Positions 15,949-25,404 of a stretch of 64,000 bases of DNA are shown piece by piece. A program made the translations under genes and the position numbers. Position 1 is the stretch's first letter. Every line of letters begins with the position of its first letter. The notes under the pieces were generated by a model, which did not search any database, was not told where the DNA came from, and saw only the letters and a list, made by a program, of their open reading frames with translations. Origin of the DNA: Bradyrhizobium sp. MOS002 (GTDB lineage: Bacteria > Pseudomonadota > Alphaproteobacteria > Rhizobiales > Xanthobacteraceae). The DNA lies in contig NZ_PYFX01000007.1 in assembly GCF_003020115.1 (NCBI RefSeq), forward strand, positions 266,102-330,101, written 5' to 3'.

Positions 15949-17202
15949 CTCGGGCGGGTAGCAATCGTAGACCAGCGCCTTGAAGGCAGGCGTGATGCGG
16001 CTGCGCTCGTTCTGCGTCTGCTGCATCAGCAGGTAGACCATGTCGAGCTTGGGATCGACGCCGAAATAGGTGCCGCTCCCTGAGTCCCATTTCAACTCGC
16101 CGATCGACCCCGCCGGCGGCGGCTTGGCGTTGCCGGGATCGGTGCGCACGCCAATGCCGTAGCCATAACCAAAACCGTCGCCCGGGAAATAGAAATAGTC
16201 GCGCCCCACACCAGAGCCGGGGCCGACGTGATCGGTCGTCATGGCCTTGAACGCCGCGCTGCTTAAGTAACGCTTGCCCTCGAACTCGCCGCCATTGAGC
16301 AGCATCTGCGAGAAGCGCTGATAATCGGTGATGGTCGAGAGCAGGCCGCCACCGCCGGATTCCCATTCGGGATGGTCGAGGCGGTCGCGCTCGCCGGCGA
16401 GCAAGACCGGGTCGTTCGGCAGCGGCCGAGCCATCCGTGCGCGCTCCTCCGGGCTCTTCAGCGCGAATTTGGTGCTGTTCATTCCGAGCGGATCAAAAAT
16501 GCGCTGCTTCAGGAATTCGTACAGCGTCTGGCCCGAGATGATCTCGATCACGCTGCCCAGCACGTCGGTGGAATGCCCGTAGCGCCACAGCGTCCCGGGC
16601 TGACGCGTCAGCGGCAGCTCGGCGATGCGGTCGGCGAATTGTCTGTTGTTGAAGGGGCCGTCGAAAATTTTGGCGGCGAGATAAACCTCCATGACCCACG
16701 GGGCGCCGATATAATCGTAGCTGATGCCCGAAGTATGCCGCAGCAGATCCTCGATGTTGACGGGGCGGACCGGCGGTTCGAGTTCGACCGTCGTTGGGCC
16801 ACCGGGCTTGGTGGTCTCGATGCCCACCTTGGTGCCGGCGAAGAGCGGGATGTATTTCGACACCGGGTCGGTGAGCGCAGACTTGCCCTCGTCGATCAGC
16901 ATCATCGCGCCAAGGCACGTGATGGGCTTGGTCATCGAGTGAATGGCGAAGATCGTGTCGGGCGTCATGGCGAGACCCGTCCTGGTGTCGCGCACGCCGA
17001 AGTTCTTCAGATAGACCGGCTTGCCATGCTGCTGGACCAGCACCACGGCGCCCGGCAGCCGCCCGCTCGTTACCTCGTCGTCGAAGTACGCTGTGATGCG
17101 GGCGAGCCCGTCGGACGACGGCGCGGGGATGTCGCCTGCGCGGCTTCGCGCCATGGTGCCGGCCAGCAGCGCGGCTCCGACCAGAAATTCACGACGCTTC
17201 AT
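15934..17202 (-). CDS. Exported serine hydrolase, beta-lactamase/CubicO family
   Basis: Periplasmic penicillin-binding-protein-fold hydrolase of 422 residues. The N-terminus KRREFLVGAALLAGT is a twin-arginine signal. Catalytic motifs: S-M-T-K (Ser89, Lys92), Y-G-H in RYGHSTDVLG where the family has Y-x-N, and a C-terminal Gly-rich SGSGTYFG in place of HxG/KTG. The combination is typical of esterase-like class C homologues rather than true beta-lactamases. ATG 17202 has GGAGGAAG 6 nt upstream. Substrate unknown. Confidence 0.88.
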   Translation of the reverse strand: MKRREFLVGAALLAGTMARSRAGDIPAPSSDGLARITAYFDDEVTSGRLPGAVVLVQQHGKPVYLKNFGVRDTRTGLAMTPDTIFAIHSMTKPITCLGAMMLIDEGKSALTDPVSKYIPLFAGTKVGIETTKPGGPTTVELEPPVRPVNIEDLLRHTSGISYDYIGAPWVMEVYLAAKIFDGPFNNRQFADRIAELPLTRQPGTLWRYGHSTDVLGSVIEIISGQTLYEFLKQRIFDPLGMNSTKFALKSPEERARMARPLPNDPVLLAGERDRLDHPEWESGGGGLLSTITDYQRFSQMLLNGGEFEGKRYLSSAAFKAMTTDHVGPGSGVGRDYFYFPGDGFGYGYGIGVRTDPGNAKPPPAGSIGELKWDSGSGTYFGVDPKLDMVYLLMQQTQNERSRITPAFKALVYDCYPPELRRP

Positions 17203-17265
17203 CCGGGCTTCCTCCCTTGCCGGGATCAAAGCCGCAAGACCTCGAAGGCGTCAACACGCCTTCGA

Positions 17266-17829
17266 TTAAAATCGCGTCACGATTTCAGAAAGGACCGGTC
17301 GCGGACGGTCCTCGCTCGGCTTGGTCGGCTTGCCGATATGGACGAAGCCGGCGAGTTTCTCGTCCGGCTTGAGGCCGAGGCCATCCAGCACGTCGCGATC
17401 GAACGAGAACCAGCCGGTCAGCCAGCAGGCGCCGTAGCCGAGCGCGGTCACGGCCGTGACGATGTTCATGACGCTGGCGCCAGCCGACAATTCCTGCTCG
17501 AAGGCCGGCACCTTCGGATGCGGCTTGGTGAAGCTGACGATGCCGATCACCAGCGGCGCATCCGTGAGGCGTTTGCGCTCGGTCTCGACATCGGCCGCCG
17601 GCGCGCCGGGATTCTTCCGGGCAAACACCTTGGCGATCACCTCGCCGGCGCGCTGGCGCGCATCGCCCTCGAAGATGATGAAGCGCCAGGGCGCGAGCTT
17701 GCCATGGTCGGGCACGCGCGCGCCGATGGTGAGGATCGTCTCGAGCTCGGCCGGGGAGGGGCCGGGTCCGGACATCTCGCGCGGCTTGACCGAGCGGCGG
17801 GTCTTCAGGAGTTCGATGGCGTCGGGCAC
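17266..17829 (-). CDS. FMN-dependent nitroreductase family protein
   Basis: A flavin oxidoreductase of 187 residues, NAD(P)H-dependent, of the compact YdjA-like type. RRSVKP near residue 10 binds the FMN phosphate, WRFIIFEG and the GYGACWLTGW region form the flavin pocket, and LAGFVHIGKP is the usual C-terminal signature. The start is the GTG at 17829 with GAGGAA 6 nt upstream; the open frame reaches 17892 but the extra residues are not family-like. It is followed downstream by the exported hydrolase on the same strand after 63 bp. Confidence 0.88.
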   Translation of the reverse strand: MPDAIELLKTRRSVKPREMSGPGPSPAELETILTIGARVPDHGKLAPWRFIIFEGDARQRAGEVIAKVFARKNPGAPAADVETERKRLTDAPLVIGIVSFTKPHPKVPAFEQELSAGASVMNIVTAVTALGYGACWLTGWFSFDRDVLDGLGLKPDEKLAGFVHIGKPTKPSEDRPRPVLSEIVTRF

Positions 17830-17922
17830 TGCAGTTTCCTCTTCGGCTGGTCGTCGGGCGTGCAGTCCCCACATAGGAATGCACGCCCGCAACCGAAAGC
17901 GAGTTTAGACCGATTTCAGAAG

Positions 17923-20004
17923 TCAGGCCGCCTCGCGCGCCCGCCTGACGTCGGGCGGGGTGGCCTCCTCGACCAGCGCGGCGATCGCCTCCACCGTCGT
18001 CATCACGTTCTGCCCGTCGCTGCCGAGCCGGCGGATCGAGACCGACTGCGTCTCGGCCTCTTTCTTGCCGACCACGAGCAGTGCCGGAATCTTGGCCAGC
18101 GAGTGCTCGCGGACCTTGTAGTTGATCTTTTCGTTGCGCAGGTCGATCTCGGCCCGAAGTCCCGCACGCCGGACCTGCTCCAGCACCTGCTTGGCATACT
18201 CGTCGGCTTCCGACGTGATGGTGGTGACCACCACCTGCACCGGCGACAGCCAGAGCGGGAAGTTGCCGGCATAGTGCTCGATCAGGATGCCAATGAAGCG
18301 CTCCATCGAACCGCAGATCGCGCGGTGCACCATCACCGGCGGCTTCTTGCCGCTGTCGTGGTCGATGTAGAACGCACCGAACCGTTCCGGCAGGTTGAAG
18401 TCGACCTGCGTGGTGCCGCACTGCCAGTCGCGGCCGATGGCGTCGCGCAGCACATATTCGAACTTCGGCCCGTAAAAGGCGCCTTCGCCCGGATTGATCT
18501 CGGTCTTGATGTGATTGTTCTGCGACTGGATCTCGCGCAGCACCGTCGCCATCACGCGCTCGGCGTGATCCCACATCGCGTCGGTGCCGACGCGTTTCTC
18601 CGGCCGGGTCGACAGCTTCACGGTGAGATCGCCGGTGAAACCGAAATCGGCGTAGGTCGACAGGATCAGCTCGTTGATCTTCAGGCACTCGTCGGCGAGC
18701 TGATCCTCCATGCAGAAGATGTGCGCGTCGTCCTGGGTGAAGCCGCGCACGCGCATCAATCCGTGCATCGCGCCGGACGGCTCGTAGCGGTGCACCACGC
18801 CGAACTCGGCGAGCCGCAGCGGCAGGTCGCGGTAGCTCTTCAGGCCATGCTTGAAGATCTGCACGTGGCCCGGGCAGTTCATCGGCTTCAGCGCGAACCA
18901 GCGCTTGTCCTCGGCCTCGTCGCCCGCCGACTGCGCCGCGAACATGTTCTCGCGGTACCAGCCCCAATGGCCGGAGGTCTCCCACAGCGACTTGTCGAGG
19001 ATCTGCGGGGCATTGACCTCGCTGTAGTCGCCGGCCAGGCGCCGCCGCATATAGGCGATCAGCTGCTGGAAGATGGTCCAGCCCTTGGCGTGCCAGAACA
19101 CGACGCCCGGACCTTCCTCCTGGAAGTGGAAGAGGTCGAGCTCGCGCCCGAGCTTGCGATGGTCGCGCTTCTCCGCTTCCTCGATCTGCTTCAGATAAGC
19201 GTCGAGGTCCTCCTGCTTGGCGAATGCCGTGCCGTAGATGCGGGTCAGCATCGGGTTGTTGCTGTCGCCGCGCCAATAGGCGCCGGCCACCTTCATCAGC
19301 TTGAAGGCGTTGCCGACCTTGCCGGTCGAGGTCATGTGCGGGCCGCGGCAGAGATCGAACCAGTCGCCCTGGTAATAGATCTTGATCGGTTCGTTGCCGG
19401 GAATGGCGTCGACCAGCTCGACCTTGAACGCCTCGCCCTTGTCGCGGAACACCTGTTTTGTCTTTTCGCGATCCCAAACCTCCTTCGTAAAAGGTTTGTC
19501 GCGCGCGATGAGCTCGCGCATCTTTTTCTCGATCGCGGCAAAGTCTTCCGGCGTGAACGGCTCGTTGCGGAAGAAATCGTAATAGAAGCCGTTCTCGATC
19601 ACGGGGCCGATGGTGACCTGGGTGCCCGGCCACAGCGTCTGCACGGCTTCGGCAAGCACGTGGGCGCAGTCATGGCGGATCAGCTCGAGCGCGCGCGGAT
19701 CGTCGCGGTTGATCAGCTCGATCCTGGCATCGGCTTCGATTGCGTCGTCGAGGTCGGAGACCACGCCGTCGAGCGCCATCGCGACCGTGCGCTTGGCCAG
19801 CGACGGCGAAATGCCTTTGGCGAGTTCGAGGCCGGTGATGCTCTTGGCGTATTCGCGCCGGGCGCCGTCGGGAAAGGTGAGGGTGATTTTTTCCGGCGGG
19901 GTCACGGGCCTCAAATTGCTGAGGCTGTACTGGAAGCCGGATTCGGACTTGGGCTGCTCGGACTTGGATTGGTCCTTGGATTGGTCGTTGGGCTGGTCGG
20001 TCAT
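17923..20004 (-). CDS. thrS: Threonyl-tRNA synthetase
   Basis: Charges tRNA-Thr. 693 residues. A Gln/Ser/Lys-rich tail (PNDQSKDQSKSEQPKSES) precedes the TGS domain (about 35-95). The editing domain has HDCAH and the class II core has NCPGH with the zinc Cys, motif 2 around RYEPSGAMHG and motif 3 around GSMERFIGILIEHYAG. The anticodon-binding domain starts at PLWLSPVQVV. Length is slightly above E. coli ThrS (642), due to the tail. ATG 20004 has AGGAGA 7 nt upstream. The tail contains a short tandem DNA repeat (TTGGATTGGTCC). A 1,663-codon opposite frame runs across this gene and is spurious. Confidence 0.97.
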   Translation of the reverse strand: MTDQPNDQSKDQSKSEQPKSESGFQYSLSNLRPVTPPEKITLTFPDGARREYAKSITGLELAKGISPSLAKRTVAMALDGVVSDLDDAIEADARIELINRDDPRALELIRHDCAHVLAEAVQTLWPGTQVTIGPVIENGFYYDFFRNEPFTPEDFAAIEKKMRELIARDKPFTKEVWDREKTKQVFRDKGEAFKVELVDAIPGNEPIKIYYQGDWFDLCRGPHMTSTGKVGNAFKLMKVAGAYWRGDSNNPMLTRIYGTAFAKQEDLDAYLKQIEEAEKRDHRKLGRELDLFHFQEEGPGVVFWHAKGWTIFQQLIAYMRRRLAGDYSEVNAPQILDKSLWETSGHWGWYRENMFAAQSAGDEAEDKRWFALKPMNCPGHVQIFKHGLKSYRDLPLRLAEFGVVHRYEPSGAMHGLMRVRGFTQDDAHIFCMEDQLADECLKINELILSTYADFGFTGDLTVKLSTRPEKRVGTDAMWDHAERVMATVLREIQSQNNHIKTEINPGEGAFYGPKFEYVLRDAIGRDWQCGTTQVDFNLPERFGAFYIDHDSGKKPPVMVHRAICGSMERFIGILIEHYAGNFPLWLSPVQVVVTTITSEADEYAKQVLEQVRRAGLRAEIDLRNEKINYKVREHSLAKIPALLVVGKKEAETQSVSIRRLGSDGQNVMTTVEAIAALVEEATPPDVRRAREAA

Positions 20005-20190
20005 TGCATGTCTCCTGAGGCTCACTCCTGCGAACGAGCGCAGGTAAGCGGGAACGAGCGATATATCAGGCGATTCGGCCTGCGCAATCCGGCATTTCCA
20101 AGAAACAGGCGCGCAAAAGCCGGGGCGTTGCACGAACTATTCCGGGCAACGCCCTTTAACTGGTCGCAAGGCGGCTCTACATGCGTTTGC

Positions 20191-21363
20191 ATGGAAAATC
20201 CACGCGCAGCCCGTTTCGCGCCAACCGCCCTGATGCTTGGCAATCTCGTCACCGGCTGCTCGGTATTGGCACCGGCCGGCATGCTGCCGGAATTGGCGAC
20301 GGGGCTCGACGTCAGCATCCATGCGGCCGGGCTCCTGATCACCTTCGGCGCCATCATCCTGTGCATCGGTTCGCCGCTGACGGCCTGGCTCACCAGCCGG
20401 ATCGAGCGGCGGACGCTGCTCACCACGACGCTGGCGGTGCTTGCTTTCGGCAATCTGGCCTCGGCCTTTGCGCCGGACTATGCAAGCCTCCTCGTCATCC
20501 GCCTGGTGATGCTCGCGGTCGGCGCGCTCTACACGCCGCAGGCCGCCGGCACGGCGGCGTGGATCGTGCCGGTGGAGCGTCGCGGCAGCACGATTGCCTA
20601 CATCTTTCTCGGCTGGTCGCTCGCTGCCGCCGTCGGCCTGCCGCTGATCACCTTCATCGCCAGTCGCTATGGCTGGCACGCGGCCTATGGCGGAATCGGC
20701 GCGCTCGGTTGCGTCAGCTTGCTGCTGTTGCTGATGCGACTGCCGGCGGGCTTGAAGGGGACGCCGGTGGATCTGAAGACCTGGAGCGCGGTCGGTCGCA
20801 ACAGGACGATCCTGCTTCTGCTTGCGATCACGATGTTGCAGATGTCCGGGCAGTTCGTGGTGTTCACCTTCATGGGGCCGTTGCTCAACAAGCTGGCCGG
20901 CGCAGGGCCCGATGCGATCGGCATGATGTTCGCTCTCTATGGTGTCTGCGGCTTCCTCGGCGTTGTCATCGCGACCCGTATCGTCGACACCTCGGGACCC
21001 TATCGCACCTCGCTGCTGTTCACCTGTCTGCTGCTTGCAGGAATCACGGGCTGGGCGCTCGGCGCCGGCACGCTCGTTTTGATGGCGGGTGCGGTCGCGA
21101 TCTGGGGCCTCGGCTTTGCCTCGACCAATTCGATGCAGCAGGTGCGGCTGGTCTCGGCCGCACCGTCGCTGGCTTCGGCGACCGTCGCGCTCAACACCTC
21201 CGTGCTCTATATCGGCCAGGCGGTCGGCTCTGCCGTCGGCGGACTGCTGTTTGCCCGCGAGCTCCTGCACACGCTCGGCTTCGTCGCGGTCGGTTTCGTC
21301 GTGCTGGCGCTGATCCTGGTGATCCTGACCCGGCCCCGGCCGGCAACTTCCGCCCCGGCCTGA
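20191..21363 (+). CDS. MFS transporter, drug/metabolite exporter type (YdhP/AraJ-like)
   Basis: Inner-membrane proton-coupled exporter of 390 residues with 12 predicted helices and no large loops. The motif-A-like loop reads SPLTAWLTSRIERR after helix 2; helix 5 contains GWSLAAAVGLPL, resembling the antiporter motif C. These are features of the DHA1 group that exports sugars, arabinose-like compounds or purine nucleosides. ATG 20191 lies inside a much longer artificial open frame. Divergent from thrS. Substrate cannot be read from sequence. Confidence 0.9.
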   Translation: MENPRAARFAPTALMLGNLVTGCSVLAPAGMLPELATGLDVSIHAAGLLITFGAIILCIGSPLTAWLTSRIERRTLLTTTLAVLAFGNLASAFAPDYASLLVIRLVMLAVGALYTPQAAGTAAWIVPVERRGSTIAYIFLGWSLAAAVGLPLITFIASRYGWHAAYGGIGALGCVSLLLLLMRLPAGLKGTPVDLKTWSAVGRNRTILLLLAITMLQMSGQFVVFTFMGPLLNKLAGAGPDAIGMMFALYGVCGFLGVVIATRIVDTSGPYRTSLLFTCLLLAGITGWALGAGTLVLMAGAVAIWGLGFASTNSMQQVRLVSAAPSLASATVALNTSVLYIGQAVGSAVGGLLFARELLHTLGFVAVGFVVLALILVILTRPRPATSAPA

Positions 21364-21455
21364 ACGGAAGCGTGTTCGTGTGCGCAAGGTGCTTGGCAAA
21401 CCGCGCGCCGGGAGGCTAGAAGGCCGGTCATGGGGACCAAAGAGGGTTGACTGAG

Positions 21456-21845
21456 ATGAGGATGATTCTGGCGGTTGCCGCGGTGCTCTATTCAGCTTCC
21501 GCTTTCGCGCAAGCCGACAAGCCACCAATGATCGGGGACAAGCCGTTGGTGCAGGTCAAGCCCAAGGGCGCCAAGGCAGGGACCAAGGAGGCTGCGGCCA
21601 AGCCGGCTGCGGCGCCGAAGGGCAAGCCCCAATCGATCGCGGCGCGGCTCCAGGCCTGCCTCGACCTCGATGACGGCACCAAGGACCGGCTCAATTGCTA
21701 CGACGCCGTGATCCCCCCGGCGCCAAAGCCGAAGCCGGCGAAGGCCAAGGGCTACGCCGATTGCCGTTTCTTCAAGGAAGAGGACGAGCGGCTGGCCTGC
21801 TTCAACGGCTTTGCCGAGAGCATTCCGAAGCTGCCAAAAACCTGA
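21456..21845 (+). CDS. Secreted Lys/Ala-rich protein with two cysteine pairs
   Basis: 129 residues. Signal peptide MRMILAVAAVLYSASAFAQA, then a Lys/Pro/Ala linker. The C-terminal 75 residues have two similar units: CLDLDDGTKDRLNCYDAV and CRFFKEEDERLACFNGF, each Cys-x10-12-Cys, which suggests paired disulfides or helical hairpins as in small periplasmic proteins. TTG 21447 is also possible, but ATG 21456 is preceded by AGAGGG. Unknown function. Confidence 0.75.
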   Translation: MRMILAVAAVLYSASAFAQADKPPMIGDKPLVQVKPKGAKAGTKEAAAKPAAAPKGKPQSIAARLQACLDLDDGTKDRLNCYDAVIPPAPKPKPAKAKGYADCRFFKEEDERLACFNGFAESIPKLPKT

Positions 21846-21875
21846 GGCCGATCGCAAAGTCTGGGAGCCGGACGG

Positions 21876-22202
21876 TTAGTCGCTGATCCGGCTCAGCACG
21901 GCCCTGAAGGCAACGCCCGGCAGCTGCAGTGCGGTGCCTTCGAATTCCGCAGTGTCGCCATCCTCCCGGCCCGCGAGCGTCAGCGTGATCCGGTCGAGAC
22001 CAAACAGCGCCTTGAAGCACGGGTCGGCATTGTGGCGCTCGGTCGAGATCTTGACCTTGATGCGGTCGCCTTCGCCGGTGTAGGTGCCGATGAACGCGAA
22101 AGCGGAATTGCCGCCGCGCATCTTCCCCTCGGTCACATAGACGACGCCGCAACCCGTGCCGTGAACCGTGTGGAAGTCGACCTTGTAGAGTCCCTGATGC
22201 AC
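21876..22202 (-). CDS. GrlR-family regulatory-like protein
   Basis: 108 residues with GTG start (GGGGA upstream). The pattern MHQGLYKVDFHTVHGTGCGV, GTYTGEGDRIKVKI and ALQLPGVAFRAVLSRI matches GrlR, a beta-barrel-like negative regulator first known from enteropathogenic type III secretion, but common in rhizobia with no such locus. There is no type III secretion gene near, so the role here is open. Monocistronic. Confidence 0.75.
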   Translation of the reverse strand: MHQGLYKVDFHTVHGTGCGVVYVTEGKMRGGNSAFAFIGTYTGEGDRIKVKISTERHNADPCFKALFGLDRITLTLAGREDGDTAEFEGTALQLPGVAFRAVLSRISD

Positions 22203-22369
22203 TGCCCGTCCCCGCAGAATTCAAAATACAACTTGGCCGGCAAAGTATGATTGTTGCCAGTGGAAGCAATCCAGTCAGCCCCGGGACTGTCGGCCATCAA
22301 CATCACATTTTGATCAAGGCTCGAGAGAATTGCGGGCCGTGCAGCCAAATGCCGCCGGGCGCAATGTCG

Positions 22370-23752
22370 CTACCGGTTCGATGCGGATGGATTGGTGGAT
22401 GCCACGCGCGTGAGCGCGAGTGATGGCGTCGCCGACATCTTCACCAGTACGTCCTTGAGCGGATCCCGCGTCCACGCTCGGGTCACATAGTCGCGATGGG
22501 TGATGCCGTCCCCGGTTTCGACGAACACCACGCTGCCCGGACGTAAGGGGCCGTCCATGTCTTCGGAGACGGCGATGCCTTTCTGCCGCAGCGTGCTCAT
22601 CAGCTCGCGGTCGCGCCGCGCGGTGTAGTGGGTGTAGGAACTGACGAAGAAGCCGGAGCGGTGGCTCTCGATCCATGAGGCGAACTTGTCCATTTCGCCG
22701 TAGACGGCGTCGAGCAGCACGACGCCGCGGACACGGTCGCTGATGCCGCCGACCTCGAGGCTCCAGGCCGTCGGCAGGAAGCCGCCGCTGTAGCCGACGA
22801 TCACGATCGGCATATTGGCGAAGGCGCGGGCGCTGTTGGGATCGCCGGTGAGCCGGGCCAGATGGTTCGCAGATTCGTCCAAGAAGCGCTTGAGGCCGCC
22901 GGCCTGCCAGAACTTTCCGGCGCTGGAATCGGCGGCGTCAACCGCCATTTGCGGCGCAAGCAGGATGGCGTTGGCGCCGGAATCGGTGACCTGCTGCGGC
23001 ACCAGCTGTCGGTCGCGCACGTCGCGCTCGAGTGTTGCGCCATTGCCGTGGAAGAACACCACGATCACGCCCGGCTTCCGCACGTCGAAATGTTCGGGCA
23101 CGTGCATCAGGACGCGGTTATCGCTGTAGGTCTCGTCCTGCCAGAATACACGCCCGGAATAGCTGCGGTGGCCGCGGCGGTCGCCCTTGGAGATGTTGAG
23201 GAAAGGCGTGTCGGAGGCGGGGTTGTTGCCGAAATAGGGGAAGGCTGACGACTTCATGCTGACGAGCGTCGTCAGGTCCTCGCGTGGCGGCCGCTGGTAG
23301 GGGGCCTGCGGCGCGAGCGAGGCGACCTTGTAGGGCGCCTGCTCCGGCTGTGGCTGCTGCTGCACGGCGCGGTTGGGTGAGAAGTCCGACATCTGCCGTT
23401 GCAGAAAACCCTCGCTCGCGGATGGGAAACGCTCCCTGAACTGGGGCGCCGGGAAGCGATCCTCGAACGTGTCGCTGCTTGCGACTTGCTGGCTTGTCTT
23501 CGCAACGACCTGGACGTTGGTTTGGACGTTGGCCTGCGAGTTCGCCGCGAGCGCGGCCGGATTGGGCGCCTTGCCGCATTGAACCAGCGTCAGCGACAAC
23601 GGCACCAAGGCAGAGATCAGAGCGATCCGAAGCGCACGACCGCGCGCGCCGGACGTTGTCCGGTCAGCACGAATGTCAGCTCTCAGTTTCGGAACTGCCC
23701 CGACCATCCACCCATGACCCCAAGTCATGACTACAAGTCCATCGGCAATCAT
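22370..23752 (-). CDS. Lipoprotein with alpha/beta-hydrolase domain
   Basis: 460 residues. A hydrophobic segment ends in a lipobox (LTLVQC, Cys about 59), so the protein is likely a lipid-anchored envelope enzyme. A Gln/Pro-rich linker (about 65-155) leads to an alpha/beta-hydrolase domain: FFHGNGATLERDV near 235 for the oxyanion region and VGYSGGF near 320 with the nucleophile Ser. Acid and His residues are probably in LLDAVYGEMDKF and GDGITHRDY. Start uncertain: ATGs at 23752, 23728 and 23707 are all in frame, with no strong Shine-Dalgarno. Substrate unknown. Confidence 0.8.
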   Translation of the reverse strand: MIADGLVVMTWGHGWMVGAVPKLRADIRADRTTSGARGRALRIALISALVPLSLTLVQCGKAPNPAALAANSQANVQTNVQVVAKTSQQVASSDTFEDRFPAPQFRERFPSASEGFLQRQMSDFSPNRAVQQQPQPEQAPYKVASLAPQAPYQRPPREDLTTLVSMKSSAFPYFGNNPASDTPFLNISKGDRRGHRSYSGRVFWQDETYSDNRVLMHVPEHFDVRKPGVIVVFFHGNGATLERDVRDRQLVPQQVTDSGANAILLAPQMAVDAADSSAGKFWQAGGLKRFLDESANHLARLTGDPNSARAFANMPIVIVGYSGGFLPTAWSLEVGGISDRVRGVVLLDAVYGEMDKFASWIESHRSGFFVSSYTHYTARRDRELMSTLRQKGIAVSEDMDGPLRPGSVVFVETGDGITHRDYVTRAWTRDPLKDVLVKMSATPSLALTRVASTNPSASNR

Positions 23753-24034
23753 TAGGCAATTGAGCCGATGGGCGTTTAGGTGACGTTAAGTGTCCGGAGA
23801 AACTTCCCCACATCCGGAACGCTCAAAAGGACCACGCAATCGTGTCGTGATTGTGGGGGAGGGAAGCGGGATGTCCCGGCGTTTACGAAAGTTTATTGCC
23901 CCGGACTGTGCATTAATGGTGCCTGAGTACCGATTTGTCCCGCCTCATTTAACCCTTGTTAACCCTGCTTGAATTGACTGGACCAAACTGCACGATGCTT
24001 CCCACGAGGCGTGACGCCCGAGTTGAGGACGGCG

Positions 24035-25402
24035 ATGACGGCATCAGATGCGGGTACAGCGCCCTGGACCGGCCGGCTGACCGGAAGCGGGGCGGGGGTT
24101 TCCGTTCTGGTCGCAACCGCCATCGTCGTGGCCGACATGATCGGGGTCGGCGTCTTCACCAGTCTCGGCTTCCAGGTCAAGGACATTCCCTCGGGCTTCG
24201 CGATCCTGTTGCTGTGGACCGTCGGCGGCATCGTCGCGCTGTGCGGGGTGTTCTCCTACAGCGAGCTCGGCGCGATGTTTCCGCGCTCGAGCGGCGAATA
24301 CAATTTCCTCGGCCGTGCCTATCATCCCGCTTTCGGCTTTCTCGCCGGCTGGGTGTCGGCGACGGTTGGCTTTGCAGCACCCGTCGCGCTCGCCGCGATG
24401 GCCTTCGGCGAATACGCCAAATCGGTCGTCCCCGGTGTGCCGCCGATCCCGCTTGCCATCGCCGTGGTGTGGCTGGTCTCGCTCGTGCAACTGACGGGCG
24501 TCAGGCACTCCTCGACCTTCCAGTTGATCTCGACCATCCTGAAGGTCGTGCTGATCGTTGCCTTCCTGGTTGCCGGTTTCATCGTCGGCGTGCCGCAGCC
24601 GATCGCCTTCACGCCGCAGGCGAGCGATCTCGCGCACATCGTCAGCGCGCCTTTCGCGATCGGACTCGTATTCGTGATGTATTCGTTCTCGGGCTGGAAT
24701 GCCGCGACCTACATCATCGGCGAGATGAACATGCCGCAGCGGGACCTGCCGCGTGCGCTGCTCGCGGGCACGCTGATCGTGCTCGTGCTGTACGTCGCGC
24801 TGAATGCGGTGTTTCTCTATTCCACGCCGGTCGTCGCGCTCGCGGGTCAGCTCGACGTCGCCAGCGTCGCCGGCAGCGCGATCTTCGGTAATCTCGGCGG
24901 CCGGATCGTCGGCGCGATGATCTGTTTCGGCCTGATCTCCTCGATCAGCGCGATGATGTGGATCGGCCCGCGCGTGATGATGACGATGGGCGAAGACATA
25001 CCGGCCTTGCGGGTGTTCTCGAAGAGATCAGTGCGCGGCGCGCCGGCCTATGCCATCCTGTTTCAGCTCGCCGTCGCCAATCTGCTCCTGTTCACGCGCA
25101 GCTTCGAGGCGGTGCTCGACTTCATCCAGTTCGCGCTGCTGTTCTGCTCGTTCTTCACGGTCGCCGGCGTCATCAAGCTGCGCATCACGGATCCCGATTT
25201 GCCGCGGCCCTATCGCGCCTGGGGATACCCTTTTACGCCGCTCGTTTTCCTGCTCGTGACCGCGTTCATGATGTACTATTTGTTGACCGAGCGGCCCTTG
25301 CACTCGCTGTCGGGAATGCTCGTCATGCTCTCGGGCCTGTTGATTTATGCTGTTTTCCGCAGGCGGCCGGTCGCCGCTGGCACTTCATCACATCGCGAAT
25401 AG
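24035..25402 (+). CDS. APC-family amino-acid permease
   Basis: Inner-membrane transporter of 455 residues with 12 helices. Helix 1 has the unwound substrate loop MIGVGVFTSLG and the N-terminal half has the consensus GALCGVFSYSELGAMFPRSSGEYNFLGRAY-like pattern. These are hallmarks of the amino acid-polyamine-organocation family. The ATG at 24035 was preferred over GTG 24011 because GAGGA lies 6 nt upstream. The downstream secreted protein starts 3 bp after its stop and may be cotranscribed. Specificity unknown. Confidence 0.92.
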   Translation: MTASDAGTAPWTGRLTGSGAGVSVLVATAIVVADMIGVGVFTSLGFQVKDIPSGFAILLLWTVGGIVALCGVFSYSELGAMFPRSSGEYNFLGRAYHPAFGFLAGWVSATVGFAAPVALAAMAFGEYAKSVVPGVPPIPLAIAVVWLVSLVQLTGVRHSSTFQLISTILKVVLIVAFLVAGFIVGVPQPIAFTPQASDLAHIVSAPFAIGLVFVMYSFSGWNAATYIIGEMNMPQRDLPRALLAGTLIVLVLYVALNAVFLYSTPVVALAGQLDVASVAGSAIFGNLGGRIVGAMICFGLISSISAMMWIGPRVMMTMGEDIPALRVFSKRSVRGAPAYAILFQLAVANLLLFTRSFEAVLDFIQFALLFCSFFTVAGVIKLRITDPDLPRPYRAWGYPFTPLVFLLVTAFMMYYLLTERPLHSLSGMLVMLSGLLIYAVFRRRPVAAGTSSHRE

Positions 25403-25404
25403 AC

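Noticed and set aside
16372..21363. A 1,663-codon plus-strand open frame
   Set aside because: It lies antisense to the serine hydrolase, nitroreductase and thrS. Only its last 390 codons, the MFS gene, encode a recognisable protein; the rest is a high-GC artefact.
23790..23972. Open frame of 60 residues in the gap before the permease
   Set aside because: No Shine-Dalgarno sequence, no codon bias and unnatural composition; the gap more likely holds a promoter.
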